Under the pieces are notes generated by a model. The model was not told where the DNA came from, searched no databases, and saw nothing but the letters and a program-made list of their open reading frames with translations. Of a stretch of DNA of 64,000 nucleotides, positions 19,461 to 28,582 are shown one piece after another; the first letter of the stretch is position 1, and each line of letters starts with the position of its first letter. A program made the position numbers and the translations under genes. Source of the DNA: Bacteroidota bacterium (GTDB lineage: Bacteria > Bacteroidota > Bacteroidia > B-17B0 > Aurantibacillaceae); contig JADJFB010000004.1 of the NCBI GenBank assembly GCA_016708845.1, positions 124,001 through 188,000 on the forward strand, in the 5' to 3' direction.

Positions 19461-20483
19461 ATGAACTCAACTGAAAAAAATATTGGAACAATTTCCAAAG
19501 TACTACTAGTGATTGCTGCAATCCTATTAGTTGTATCTTTATTCAATCCAATTTGGCGAATTGAATTAGATGCTCCACAATATCCAGAAGGATTAGCATT
19601 AACTATTCACGCCAATAAAATGGGTGGAGAAGTGGATATTATTAATGGATTAAATCATTATATAGGAATGAAAACACTTCATGCTGATGAATTTATTGAA
19701 TTTACTATTTTACCATACATCATCAGCGGCTATGCACTAGCTTGTTTATTGGTAGTTTTTATTAAAAGAAAAAAAGCGCTTAATATTTTATTTGGTGCAT
19801 TCCTATTATTTGGAATTATTGCCATGGTAGATTTTTGGAGATGGGAATATAATTATGGGCATAATTTAGATCCAACGGCTGCAATTATTGTCCCGGGTAT
19901 GGCATATCAACCACCATTAATTGGTTTTAAACAATTATTAAATTTTGGAGCCTATTCAATTCCAGATATTGGTGGTTGGTTATTTATTGTAAGTGGGTTA
20001 TTAATGGCAGCTGCAGTAATTTTAGAATTTATGAAAACAAAAAAAATGATGAAACAAAATATGATGGCAGTAGTGCTACCAATTATACTATTTTCTTTTT
20101 TCTCTTGTGGACAAAAAGATCCAGATCCTATCAAATTAAATTCTGACAACTGCGACAATTGTGGAATGACAATATCAAATCCAAAATTTGCAGCTGTGTT
20201 ATTTACAACTAAAGGAAGAACATATAAATTTGATGATATTTCCTGCCTATTGGATTATAAAAATGATAATAAGGAAAAAGCAATTAATGCTGGATTATAC
20301 GTGGCAAGTTTTTTAAGTGATTATAAACTATTACCTGTAGAAACTGCGATTTATATTAAAGGAGATAACGTAAAAAGTCCTATGGGTGGTAATATTGCCG
20401 CTTTTAATGATAGAGAAAGTGCAAATACATACGCAGTGGATTTATCAGCAGAATTTACAGACTGGAATGCAATAAACAAATAA
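19461..20483 (+). CDS. nosL: NosB-like membrane protein joined to NosL copper lipoprotein
   Basis: 340 residues in a single frame with two parts. Residues 1-193 form a membrane protein with about four helices, matching the conserved gene found after nosZ in clade II clusters. From about residue 200 there is a new signal peptide with lipobox (FFSCGQ) and NosL (DNCDNCGMTIS, FDDISCLL), the Cu(I) chaperone for NosZ. A signal peptide in mid-protein is odd. Dropping one A from the A8 run at 20039-20046 would give a TGA stop overlapping an ATG (ATGATGAAA), that is, two normal genes. The fusion is therefore probably an indel artefact. Confidence 0.82.
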   Translation: MNSTEKNIGTISKVLLVIAAILLVVSLFNPIWRIELDAPQYPEGLALTIHANKMGGEVDIINGLNHYIGMKTLHADEFIEFTILPYIISGYALACLLVVFIKRKKALNILFGAFLLFGIIAMVDFWRWEYNYGHNLDPTAAIIVPGMAYQPPLIGFKQLLNFGAYSIPDIGGWLFIVSGLLMAAAVILEFMKTKKMMKQNMMAVVLPIILFSFFSCGQKDPDPIKLNSDNCDNCGMTISNPKFAAVLFTTKGRTYKFDDISCLLDYKNDNKEKAINAGLYVASFLSDYKLLPVETAIYIKGDNVKSPMGGNIAAFNDRESANTYAVDLSAEFTDWNAINK

Positions 20484-21713
20484 TGAAACCATTAATTGCC
20501 ATATTATTATTTAGTTCAATTTCATATGTTTTATGTGCAAAAAATTTGAAGTTGGAAAAATACATATATAAAACCATAAAAGTGCCCTTGAGAAAACCCA
20601 AATGGAGATACTATTTATGTTTATGAAGGTATTTACAAAGAAGGCAATATAATTATTAGTAAAGCAGTTAATTTAATTGGAGTTAATTTTCCTGTTTTAG
20701 ATGGACAAAAAAATATGAAATACTATCCATTAAAGCCGCTAATACATTTAGTTGCAGGTTTAAAGTTCAACATTCTGGATTTGCAACTTTAGAAGATCCA
20801 GGTGGGATAAAAATTTATAATGCTAGAAATGTTATTATCATAGAATAATATTCTTGATGATAATTTTTTTGGAATCTATTTACAATTTTGTAAAAACTGT
20901 ATCATTAAAAACAATCGCATTACCGCATATGGTGTCGAGGAACAACAAATTGGTAATGGTATACATTGTTGGAAAAACGATAGCTTACAAATTATAGGCA
21001 ATACAGTTACTGGTCATAGAGACGGCATCTATTTTGAGTTTGTAACAAATTCTATTATATGGAGAAACATTTCAAAAGCAAACATCCGTTATGGCTTACA
21101 TTTTATGTTTTCAAATAATGATTCTTATATATCAAACGTATTTAAGAATAATGGTGCTGGAGTAGCTGTTATGTTTACACAAAAAGTAAAAATGTTTAAT
21201 AATACTTTTACCGAGAACTGGGGGGATGCAGCTTATGGCTTATTTTTAAAAGAAATATCTGATAGTTATATTTTTGGAAATAAATTTCATAAAAACACAG
21301 AAGGTATACACATGGAAGGAACCAGTAGAATTAAAATTGAAAAAAATGTTTTTGAAGCAAATGGTTGGGGAATGAAAATTCAAGCAAGTTGTATGGATAA
21401 CGAAATTGTATCAAATAACTTTATAGGAAATACCTTTGATATTAGCACTAATGGTTCTTTGGTACTCAACACTTTTAATGGAAATTATTGGGATAAATAT
21501 GAAGGTTATGATTTAGATAAAAATAAAATTGGAGATGTTCCTTACCATCCACTTAGCCTTTTTTCTGTAATCGTTGAAAATAATCCTCCTGCAATGCTAT
21601 TGTTTAGGAGCTTTATGGTTACCTTATTAGATAAATCCGAAAAAATAATGCCCAGTTTAACTCCTGATAATTTTATAGATAATACACCTTTAATGCATTC
21701 TTTAAAATTATGA
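20483..21713 (+). pseudogene. nosD: Copper-site maturation protein NosD, frame broken near the 5' end
   Basis: The ATG at 20483 overlaps the nosL stop and starts a signal peptide (IAILLFSSISYVLCA). The frame is lost within the first 50 codons and again before 21105, but NosD-like right-handed beta-helix repeats can be read across the frames (DTIYVYEGIYKEGN, NIIIENNILDDNFFGIYL, GLHFMFSNND) into the intact part at 21105-21713. The full protein would be about 410 residues. NosD is a periplasmic CASH-domain protein that works with the NosFY transporter in building CuZ. The breaks are single-base and look like assembly errors. Confidence 0.82.
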
Positions 21714-22423
21714 TAGAAATAAATAATTTATCAAAAAGCTTTGGCAAACTCAAGGTTTTAAATAGTGTCAATTTATCTTGCAAACAAGGCGAGTGTATTG
21801 CACTTATTGGCCCAAATGGTTGCGGTAAAACAACTCTAATAAAAAGTATTTTGGGAATGGTTATTCCTTCTGAAGGTACTATAAAATTTAAGGAAGAGTT
21901 TATTTCAAAAAGTTTTGAATACCGTAAACATATTGGTTACATGCCTCAAATTGGTAGATATCCTGATAATATGACGATTGGACAAATTTTAGAAATGATA
22001 AAAGAAATTAGGAAATCTGAGGAGCAATTAGACGAGGATTTATTACATCAATTTAAACTAAAAGAATTATTTAGTAAAAGAATGAGTACACTATCTGGCG
22101 GCACAACTCAAAAAGTAAGTGCTACACTAGCGTTTTTATTTAACCCTGATGTATTAATACTAGATGAACCCACAGCTGGGCTTGATCCTTTAGCCTCTGA
22201 AATTTTAAAAGACAAAATTATAACTGAAAAACAAAAAGGAAAATTAATATTAATTACATCACATTTATTAAGTGAGTTGGATGATTTAATTACACAGATT
22301 ATTTTTATGCAAGATGGCGTTGTACAATTCCATAAAACAATTGATGATTTAAAATCATCAACAGGAGAAGAACGAATTTCAAAAGCGATTGCCAAAATAT
22401 TAAAAGACAGAAACAATGAATAG
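21710..22423 (+). CDS. nosF: ABC transporter ATPase NosF
   Basis: 237 residues, start overlapping the nosD stop (ATGA). Walker A (GPNGCGKTT), the signature LSGGT, Walker B (VLILDEPTAGLDP) and the switch His (ITSHLLSE) are all present. With NosY it makes the inner-membrane ABC transporter that supports NosZ maturation through NosD. Its end overlaps nosY by 8 bases. Confidence 0.92.
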   Translation: MIEINNLSKSFGKLKVLNSVNLSCKQGECIALIGPNGCGKTTLIKSILGMVIPSEGTIKFKEEFISKSFEYRKHIGYMPQIGRYPDNMTIGQILEMIKEIRKSEEQLDEDLLHQFKLKELFSKRMSTLSGGTTQKVSATLAFLFNPDVLILDEPTAGLDPLASEILKDKIITEKQKGKLILITSHLLSELDDLITQIIFMQDGVVQFHKTIDDLKSSTGEERISKAIAKILKDRNNE

Positions 22424-23183
22424 AATTATAAAATTTATTGTTTTAGATATACTTAAAAATAAAATTGTTTTAGTATATACGATAATTTTGTCAATATTAT
22501 CGTGGAGTGTATTTAGTTTAGAAGACAATAGTACAAAGGGACTATTAACACTTTTAAATGTCATACTTTTAACTGTTCCATTGGTTTCTGTTGTGTTTTC
22601 AACTATTTATATTTATAACAGTTCTGAGTTTATTGAGTTGCTTTTAAGTCAACCAATAAAACGAAGTAAGATTTGGTGGAGTTTATTTTTCGGGTTAAGC
22701 GCATCTTTATTATTATCATTTTTTATTGGAACTGGAATACCCGTTTTATTTTATGCCCCATCTGATGTTGGACTTATGATGTTATTAGTTGGTTTTTTTA
22801 TTACAACTGTATTTGTTGCTATTGCATTTTTAAGTTCAATTATTACAAGAGATAAGGCTAAAGGAATAGGTATAGCCATAATGCTTTGGTTATTTTTTGC
22901 TTTACTTTTTGATGGTCTTATTTTATTTATTTTATTCCAGTTTGCTGATTATCCTATCGAAAAAATGATGGTTGCTGTCACAGCCTTTAATCCTATTGAT
23001 TTAGCTAGAATATTAATATTATTACACTTGGATGTATCTGCGATGATGGGATATACTGGAGCGATTTTTAAAGACTTTTTTGGCACCTCTTTAGGTATAG
23101 TTATAGCATTTTTTATTTTATTACTATGGATTATCATTCCATTTTGGATTTCTCTATTAAAATTTAAAAGAAAGGACTTGTAA
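22416..23183 (+). CDS. nosY: ABC transporter permease NosY
   Basis: 255 residues with six membrane helices, the ABC-2 permease layout of NosY. It overlaps nosF by 8 bases and partners with it. A conserved segment (SSEFIELLLSQPIKRSKIWW) after the second helix is typical of the coupling region. The next gene begins 1 base after its stop. Confidence 0.9.
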   Translation: MNRIIKFIVLDILKNKIVLVYTIILSILSWSVFSLEDNSTKGLLTLLNVILLTVPLVSVVFSTIYIYNSSEFIELLLSQPIKRSKIWWSLFFGLSASLLLSFFIGTGIPVLFYAPSDVGLMMLLVGFFITTVFVAIAFLSSIITRDKAKGIGIAIMLWLFFALLFDGLILFILFQFADYPIEKMMVAVTAFNPIDLARILILLHLDVSAMMGYTGAIFKDFFGTSLGIVIAFFILLLWIIIPFWISLLKFKRKDL

Positions 23184-23184
23184 T

Positions 23185-23553
23185 ATGAAAAAGGACATTC
23201 TAAACAAAAAAGATATTGAAAAATTAGTTAATCTTTTTTACGAAAAAGTGAAAAAAGATCCAATCATTCGTCCTTTTTTTAAAGAGGATTTTAATTGGGA
23301 CAAACATTTAGAAATAATGTATAAGTTTTGGGAAAACGTTGTATTCTATACTGGAAGTTATAGTGGTAATCCAATGGCCAAGCATTTTGAAATTCATGCA
23401 AAAACTCCATTATCTATGAAGGATTTTCATAAGTGGACGAAACTTTTCAATGAATCTGTTGATGAATTATTTTATGGAGAAAAAGCCGATTTAATAAAAC
23501 TTAAGGCTTCAAATATTGCTACGGTTATGCAAATGCAAATACTTAAATCCTAG
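23185..23553 (+). CDS. Group III truncated haemoglobin
   Basis: 122 residues, the size and pattern of group III truncated globins: LVNLFYEKVKKDPIIRPFF, then HLEIMYKFWENVVFYTGSYSGNP and a His-containing F-helix region (HFEIHAKTPL, DFHKW). It is cytoplasmic. Related proteins in other bacteria bind NO and O2 and protect against NO. Being translated directly after nosY and just before the nor operon supports an NO-scavenging role. Confidence 0.88.
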   Translation: MKKDILNKKDIEKLVNLFYEKVKKDPIIRPFFKEDFNWDKHLEIMYKFWENVVFYTGSYSGNPMAKHFEIHAKTPLSMKDFHKWTKLFNESVDELFYGEKADLIKLKASNIATVMQMQILKS

Positions 23554-23578
23554 AACACCTCCTTTCTGAAACTCAAAA

Positions 23579-23590
23579 TGATTTATATCA
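23579..23590. promoter_or_regulatory. Crp/FNR-type palindrome (TGATTTATATCA) of the nor operon
   Basis: Perfect TGATNNNNATCA match. The centre is 71.5 bp upstream of the norC -7 box, which is 42 bp (four helical turns) further than the class II position used at other promoters here. Confidence 0.6.
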
Positions 23591-23623
23591 TAAAAAATAT
23601 TTCATAATTAAACAAATATCATA

Positions 23624-23641
23624 TCGGATAAATTTGTCCGA
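23624..23641. promoter_or_regulatory. TCGGATA-N5-TGTCCGA operator of the nor operon
   Basis: 18-bp near-palindrome TCGGATAAATTTGTCCGA, one of four copies. Its centre is 23.5 bp upstream of the -7 box, so it covers the -33 region, which fits a repressor site. The Rrf2/NsrR-like protein encoded at 58055 is the best candidate because its own promoter carries the same sequence. Confidence 0.65.
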
Positions 23642-23655
23642 GATTATATTTTTTA

Positions 23656-23663
23656 TACTTTTG
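23656..23663 (+). promoter_or_regulatory. -7 box of the nor operon (TACTTTTG)
   Basis: Exact TAnnTTTG match, 64 bp before the norC start. Confidence 0.6.
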
Positions 23664-23726
23664 TTTCGGAAATAAGTTAATACTTAAGTAGAAAGAAATT
23701 ATTTATTCATTTTAAAACAATCAACT

Positions 23727-24152
23727 ATGTTATCGAAATCGCAAGCAAGGGCTTTTTTTCTAGGAGGAACAGTTGTTACTTTTGGAGTATTCTTAGCCCT
23801 CTCATGGAATTCATTAAGTAATGATGTTCCAAAGAAAACTCATGAGGAAAATATTACTCCTCAAGTAATTCATGGAAAACAGATATGGGAAGCAAATAAT
23901 TGTATGGGCTGTCATACTATCATGGGAGAGGGCGCATATTATGCCCCCGAATTAACAAAAGTTTTTGAAAGAAGAGGCGAAGGATATATCAAAGCAGCTT
24001 TAATGTCAAAAACACCTTGGTCTCCACGTGGTCGTAAAATGGTTGCTTATGGGTTTTCTGAACAGGACGCAAATGATGTTGTTGCATTTTTAAAATGGAT
24101 AGGAGAAGTTGATTTAAATGGCTTTCCGGCAAAACCGGAATTAAAAAAATAA
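23727..24152 (+). CDS. norC: Nitric-oxide reductase cytochrome c subunit
   Basis: 141 residues. One N-terminal membrane anchor (about 8-27) is followed by a periplasmic cytochrome c domain with the haem motif CMGCH near residue 60, then GEGAYYAPELTKV and a Met ligand in RKMVAYGF, all NorC features. It accepts electrons from periplasmic carriers and passes them to NorB, encoded 22 bp downstream. Confidence 0.92.
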   Translation: MLSKSQARAFFLGGTVVTFGVFLALSWNSLSNDVPKKTHEENITPQVIHGKQIWEANNCMGCHTIMGEGAYYAPELTKVFERRGEGYIKAALMSKTPWSPRGRKMVAYGFSEQDANDVVAFLKWIGEVDLNGFPAKPELKK

Positions 24153-24174
24153 TTAACCAATAAAATATATAATC

Positions 24175-25515
24175 ATGAAATATAAATCACAAAAAGTAGC
24201 GTATTGGTTTTTCGCATTATCAATGTTACTATTATCGTTACAATTAATATATGGTTTCATTATGGGATTTGCCCATATGGGATTTGATGGACTTCACAGT
24301 ATAATTCCATTTAATGCAGCAAGAGCTGTGCATACAAATTTATTAGTGGTTTGGCTATTATCTGGTTTTATGGGTGCAGCGTATTATATTATACCTGAAG
24401 AAGCAGAACAAGAATTAGTAAGTGTAAAATTAGCATACATTCAATTAATTTCATTGGCTGTGGTTGGTGTTATTGCTATTGTAGGGTTTCATTTAAATTA
24501 CTGGGAGGGAAGGAAATTTCTGGAAATCCCTAGACCATTAGATTTTTTGGTTGTGGTAAACGTTCTTACATTTCTTGGAATTATAGTAGCAACACTATAT
24601 AAAGGTAAAAAACGTACTACTACATCGTTAGTTTTAACTATGGGTTTAGTATTTGCTGCCTTACTTTATTTACCTGGAATGATTTGGTTTGACAACCAAA
24701 CTATGGATTCGTTTTTTAGATGGTGGGTTGTTCATTTATGGGTAGAAGGTGTTTGGGAATTGATTATGGGTGGTATTTTAGCTTTCTTATTAATTAAAAT
24801 CACTGGAGTTGATAGAGAAGTAATTGAGAAGTGGTTGTATGTCATTGTTGGATTGACATTTATCTCTGGAATTTTAGGAACAGGACATCACTATTATTAC
24901 ATAGGAGTTGGTAAGGTTTGGTTAATAGTTGGAGGTATATTTTCAGCACTAGAGCCGCTTGCATTTTTAGCAATGGCATTGTTTGCAGTGTCGATGTATA
25001 GAAAAGGCGAAAAGAAACATCCAAATAAAATTGCTTTAAATTGGACATTAGGAACAGCAATAGTTTCTTTTGTCGGTGCAGGATTATTAGGATTAGCTCA
25101 TACATTGCCAGGAGTAAATATGTATACACACGGAACGTTGGTTACAGCTATGCACGGGCACTTAGCTTTTTGGGGCGCTTATGCGATGATTGTTTTAGCC
25201 ATTATTAGTTATGCTTTGCCAAACTTAACAGGTCGTAAATTATTTGATACAATGACTGGTCAATTAGCTTTTTGGTTATCAAACATCGGAATGATAGGTA
25301 TGACAGCAGCTTTTGGTGTAGCAGGTGTAGCGCAAGTGTATCTTGAAAGAAAAGTAGGCTTAGAGTTTGGAGACGTTCAAACAGAAATTCAACCACACTT
25401 TTTTGTACTTGTAGCTTGTGCCACTCTATTTACATCAGGCATCATTTGTTATATCTATGAATTTATAAAATATGGCACTCCTAATGATGAGGCGTTAGTT
25501 GAAGAAGCTAAATAA
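24175..25515 (+). CDS. norB: Nitric-oxide reductase catalytic subunit, cNOR type
   Basis: 446 residues, 12 membrane helices. It reduces 2 NO to N2O in the inner membrane. All expected ligands are present: low-spin haem b His53 and His329, haem b3 His327, non-haem iron His187, His238, His239 and Glu191, plus Glu195 and Glu260 (motifs VHLWVEGVWE, GTGHHYYY, AMHGHLAFW). It lacks the N-terminal extension of quinol-type enzymes and is paired with norC, so it is cytochrome c dependent. It is followed by a hairpin terminator and then norQ. Confidence 0.95.
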   Translation: MKYKSQKVAYWFFALSMLLLSLQLIYGFIMGFAHMGFDGLHSIIPFNAARAVHTNLLVVWLLSGFMGAAYYIIPEEAEQELVSVKLAYIQLISLAVVGVIAIVGFHLNYWEGRKFLEIPRPLDFLVVVNVLTFLGIIVATLYKGKKRTTTSLVLTMGLVFAALLYLPGMIWFDNQTMDSFFRWWVVHLWVEGVWELIMGGILAFLLIKITGVDREVIEKWLYVIVGLTFISGILGTGHHYYYIGVGKVWLIVGGIFSALEPLAFLAMALFAVSMYRKGEKKHPNKIALNWTLGTAIVSFVGAGLLGLAHTLPGVNMYTHGTLVTAMHGHLAFWGAYAMIVLAIISYALPNLTGRKLFDTMTGQLAFWLSNIGMIGMTAAFGVAGVAQVYLERKVGLEFGDVQTEIQPHFFVLVACATLFTSGIICYIYEFIKYGTPNDEALVEEAK

Positions 25516-25553
25516 TAACGAACATATAATTTAAAATTATATAAATAAAAACA

Positions 25554-25597
25554 CACACAGAGTTTGTGTAGGAAGTGGATTCTGTGTGCTGTTTTTT
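25554..25597 (+). terminator. Hairpin with T-tract after norB
   Basis: An 8-bp stem (CACACAGA at 25554-25561 with TCTGTGTG at 25581-25588) with a 19-base loop is followed by CTG and seven Ts. It is probably a partial terminator that lowers expression of norQ and norD relative to norCB. Confidence 0.65.
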
Positions 25598-25609
25598 TAA
25601 ATAAGTTTT

Positions 25610-26389
25610 ATGATAATAAAAGTTCCCTATTACCATTCTGTTGGTAAAGAAATAGAAGTATTTGAACAATCATACAAAAATAAGATTCCTTTACTGCTAA
25701 AAGGCCCAACAGGTTCTGGCAAATCAAGATTTGTTGAGTACATGGCTCACAAACTCAGTAAAGTGTTAATTACCATAAGCTGTCATGAAGAAACATCTTC
25801 AACAGATTTAATAGGTAGATTTATTATCAAAGGAGCAGAAACTGTTTGGTTAGATGGTCCTCTTATTAAAGCAATTAAAGAGGGAGCTATTATTTATTTG
25901 GATGAAATAGCGGAAGCAAGGCCAGATGTAATTGTTGCTATTCACTCTTTAACCGATCATCGCAGAGAACTTTATATTGATAAATTAGGAGAGACGATTA
26001 AGGCCCACGAAGATTTTATGTTAGTCGCATCATTTAATCCTGGTTATCAAAAAGGGTTTAAAGAATTAAAACCATCTACTCGTCAACGATTTATTGGTCT
26101 TTCTTTTAATTATCCAGAAGCAAAAATAGAAACTGAAATCTTAGTAAAAGAAACTTCAATTGACGAATCTGACGCCAAGAAATTAGTTCAAATTGCTTCT
26201 AAAATTAGAAACCTAACAGAGTTAGGTCTTTCAGAAACTGTTTCAACACGTTTGTTAATTGATGCTGCAAAATTAATTCATAGTGGCTTACCTAAAAGAT
26301 TAGCAATTAAAGTTGCAATCATTGAACCTTTAACAGATGATTTAGATGTTTCCGAAGCATTAACTGATTTATGTAATCTCATGATATAA
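25610..26389 (+). CDS. norQ: MoxR-type AAA+ ATPase NorQ
   Basis: 259 residues. Walker A (GPTGSGKS, near residue 34), Walker B (IIYLDEIAEA) and a sensor Asn (ASFNPGY) are visible, with the C-terminal lid domain of CbbQ/NorQ proteins. With NorD it inserts the non-haem iron into NorB. Its stop overlaps the norD start (TAATG), so the two are translationally coupled. Confidence 0.9.
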   Translation: MIIKVPYYHSVGKEIEVFEQSYKNKIPLLLKGPTGSGKSRFVEYMAHKLSKVLITISCHEETSSTDLIGRFIIKGAETVWLDGPLIKAIKEGAIIYLDEIAEARPDVIVAIHSLTDHRRELYIDKLGETIKAHEDFMLVASFNPGYQKGFKELKPSTRQRFIGLSFNYPEAKIETEILVKETSIDESDAKKLVQIASKIRNLTELGLSETVSTRLLIDAAKLIHSGLPKRLAIKVAIIEPLTDDLDVSEALTDLCNLMI

Positions 26390-28152
26390 TGCCATTAGAC
26401 GAATATATATTCGGAAAATTTGCAAACTACTTTAAGAATAATAAAAAGTACTCAAATGATATTGTCGAACGATCTGTGTCACTTATTGACATTAAATCAA
26501 AACTAACAATATTATCGAGAGCAACTACGGGCAGAGCAATTCAAATATTTCCAGCTGAAAAAGAGGGAGGCTATAAAAATGATAGTTTCTTTTTACCCAT
26601 TTCATTTTGTGAATTTTCAACAAAACAACTAAATCTGTCCTATTATTTGTATCGTGTTTTGTATTTATCTGTACAAAAAAAATTAAGCCTAAACTGGGAC
26701 AATTCTAATGAACAATCAGCAGAGTTGTCACAACAAAAAGCGATCGAAACTTCACAGCAAGTTTTAGATGTTCTTTACGAAGAATATCCAGTAACAAAAG
26801 AGCTACATCAATCATTTAAAGAACAAATCATAAATAATACCGCACAAAAAAATAATCCAAATTTTACTTGGCTATATGGAAAGTGGATGAAGAATGAGAT
26901 GGAAGAAGCGGATGATAAGAAACTGAAAAACTTTTCGGATAAAGTTAAAAAATCTGCAGAAAAACAACCAACAACTATTATTAAGGCTAAGCCTGTAGAA
27001 AGTATTGTTAGTATTGAAGTGGATAAAAAACAACAGGAAGATTATGTTATGACACATAATTTTGAAAAAGTTGAAACAGCTGATGAATTTAATGGTGCAT
27101 GGAGGGATTTTGATGGCGAAGATGAATTAGAAGATCATCAAGATGCTGTTGACGAGTTAAATATGAAATTTACTGTAAGAGTAGATGATGCTGCTCATTC
27201 AGTATACCAAGCAGATTTTATTGAGAATACTACAATATCAGAGAGCTCAGAAGTTGACGAAAAAGGATTTCATTTGAAGTATGACGAGTGGGATTTTTCT
27301 AAAAGATTGTATAAAGAAGATTTCTGCAAAGTTTACCCACTTACACAATTAAAAACAGACGCTCAATATTATAAAATGCAATAGCAAAAAACACGACAAC
27401 ACTTAATGGGTTGCGCAAAATGCTGGCTAATGTAAATAACAAATTGCAACAGCAGCATCGTCAAATACAAGGAAATGAATTTGATATAGATGCAGTAACT
27501 GATTTACTAGTTGATATTCACTCAAAACGCACGCCATCTGAACGGATTTATATTTCAAATCGTAAAAAGAGAAAGACTTGTCTATTCTATTGTTATTAGA
27601 TATTAGTTTATCAAGCGATGGCTATGCAGATGGTAATAGAGTGATAGATATTGAAAAAGAAGTTTCTATTTTATTTGGAGAAATTTGAATGAATTTAATA
27701 TTGATTTTTCCATCAATTGTTTTTATTCTAAAACAAGAAATTACTCATCATACTTAACACTAAAAGCTTTTGACGAAGATTGGCAAAAATCAAAATACAA
27801 AATCGGTGCTGTAGAGCCACAAGGCTATACTAGAATTGGAGCTGCCCTGAGACATTCTGGCGCTATATTGGACAAACGAAATACCAAAAACAAATGGGTT
27901 ATTTTAATTTCGGATGGTAAACCTAATGATTTTGATAAATACGAGGGGAAATATGGGATTAATGATGTAAGACAAGCCTTGAGAGAATTACATGAACGAC
28001 AAATTAAATCTTATGCCTTAGCTATCGAAAAAGAAGCAAAGTATTATTTGCCACAAATGTTCGGGCAGGGCAATCATCAAATACTTACCACACCAAGAGA
28101 GTTGTTGCAATCCATGGTTAAGTTGTATGAAAAAATTAAAAATCAATCTTAA
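26389..28152 (+). pseudogene. norD: NorD, von Willebrand A protein, frame broken
   Basis: The first frame (26389-27384, 331 residues) is the variable N-terminal part of NorD. Similarity continues at 27385-27575 in another frame, then through the VWA core, whose MIDAS motif (LDISLSSDG) is readable near 27590-27625 but not inside either long frame. The rest is at 27685-28152 (VILISDGKPNDFD, YALAIEKEA). The complete protein would be about 585 residues. NorD pairs with NorQ to activate NorCB. Each break can be repaired by one base, for example a T3 run near 27683, so a sequencing error is likely. Confidence 0.8.
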
Positions 28153-28194
28153 TTGTATAGTTAAGAATAATATGTGAACCTGAACTACGAATTA

Positions 28195-28495
28195 ATGGAA
28201 AGAATATTTAAAATAATTTTTATAACATTTTTTACTCTAATTTACATTGGTGATAATTTGGCGAAATTATATCAAATCAGTAGATATAATTACGAATTCA
28301 ATTAGCGATATTGAAGATGAAAATAATTTACTTACCGACGATGATGATGGAAGTTTAAAAGAATGTTATTATCAAGTTTCAAATTTCATCTTCTTTAATT
28401 TATCTGAAGCTCCGGCTTTTATTATTTTATATTATAAATTCCAATTGCCCCCAGCATTTGATAATATAGAGGTCCCTCCTCCTAATACAATTTAA
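28195..28495 (+). pseudogene. Small exported hypothetical protein, probably frameshifted
   Basis: An ATG at 28195 starts a signal-peptide-like stretch (IFKIIFITFFTLIYIG) that stops at 28305. An overlapping second frame continues with an acidic run (TDDDDGS) and a C-terminus ending in PPPNT, to 28495. Joined, they make a protein of about 100 residues. The plan (signal peptide, charged middle, Pro-rich end) recalls the small exported protein at 61681. No family is recognised. It occupies most of the 430-bp interval between norD and the SulP gene. Confidence 0.4.
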
Positions 28496-28511
28496 TGATC
28501 AAGGATCATAT

Positions 28512-28539
28512 TGATAGTTCTGTAGCAAACAAACTATCA
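28512..28539. terminator. Hairpin before the SulP gene
   Basis: An 8-bp stem (TGATAGTT at 28512-28519 with AACTATCA at 28532-28539) with no T-tract. It could be a weak terminator or mRNA-stabilising hairpin between norD and the carbon-transport genes. Confidence 0.35.
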
Positions 28540-28582
28540 TTATTCAAATCGTATAAAGTATTTATTGATTAAGTTGTAATAT

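Noticed and set aside
24860..25396. Minus-strand open frames inside norB.
   Set aside because: Leu-rich shadows of a membrane-protein gene with all catalytic residues on the plus strand.
28496..28509. TGATCAAGGATCA palindrome before the SulP gene.
   Set aside because: 13-bp, spacer one base too long for the Crp-type site; no -7 box found at a matching distance.
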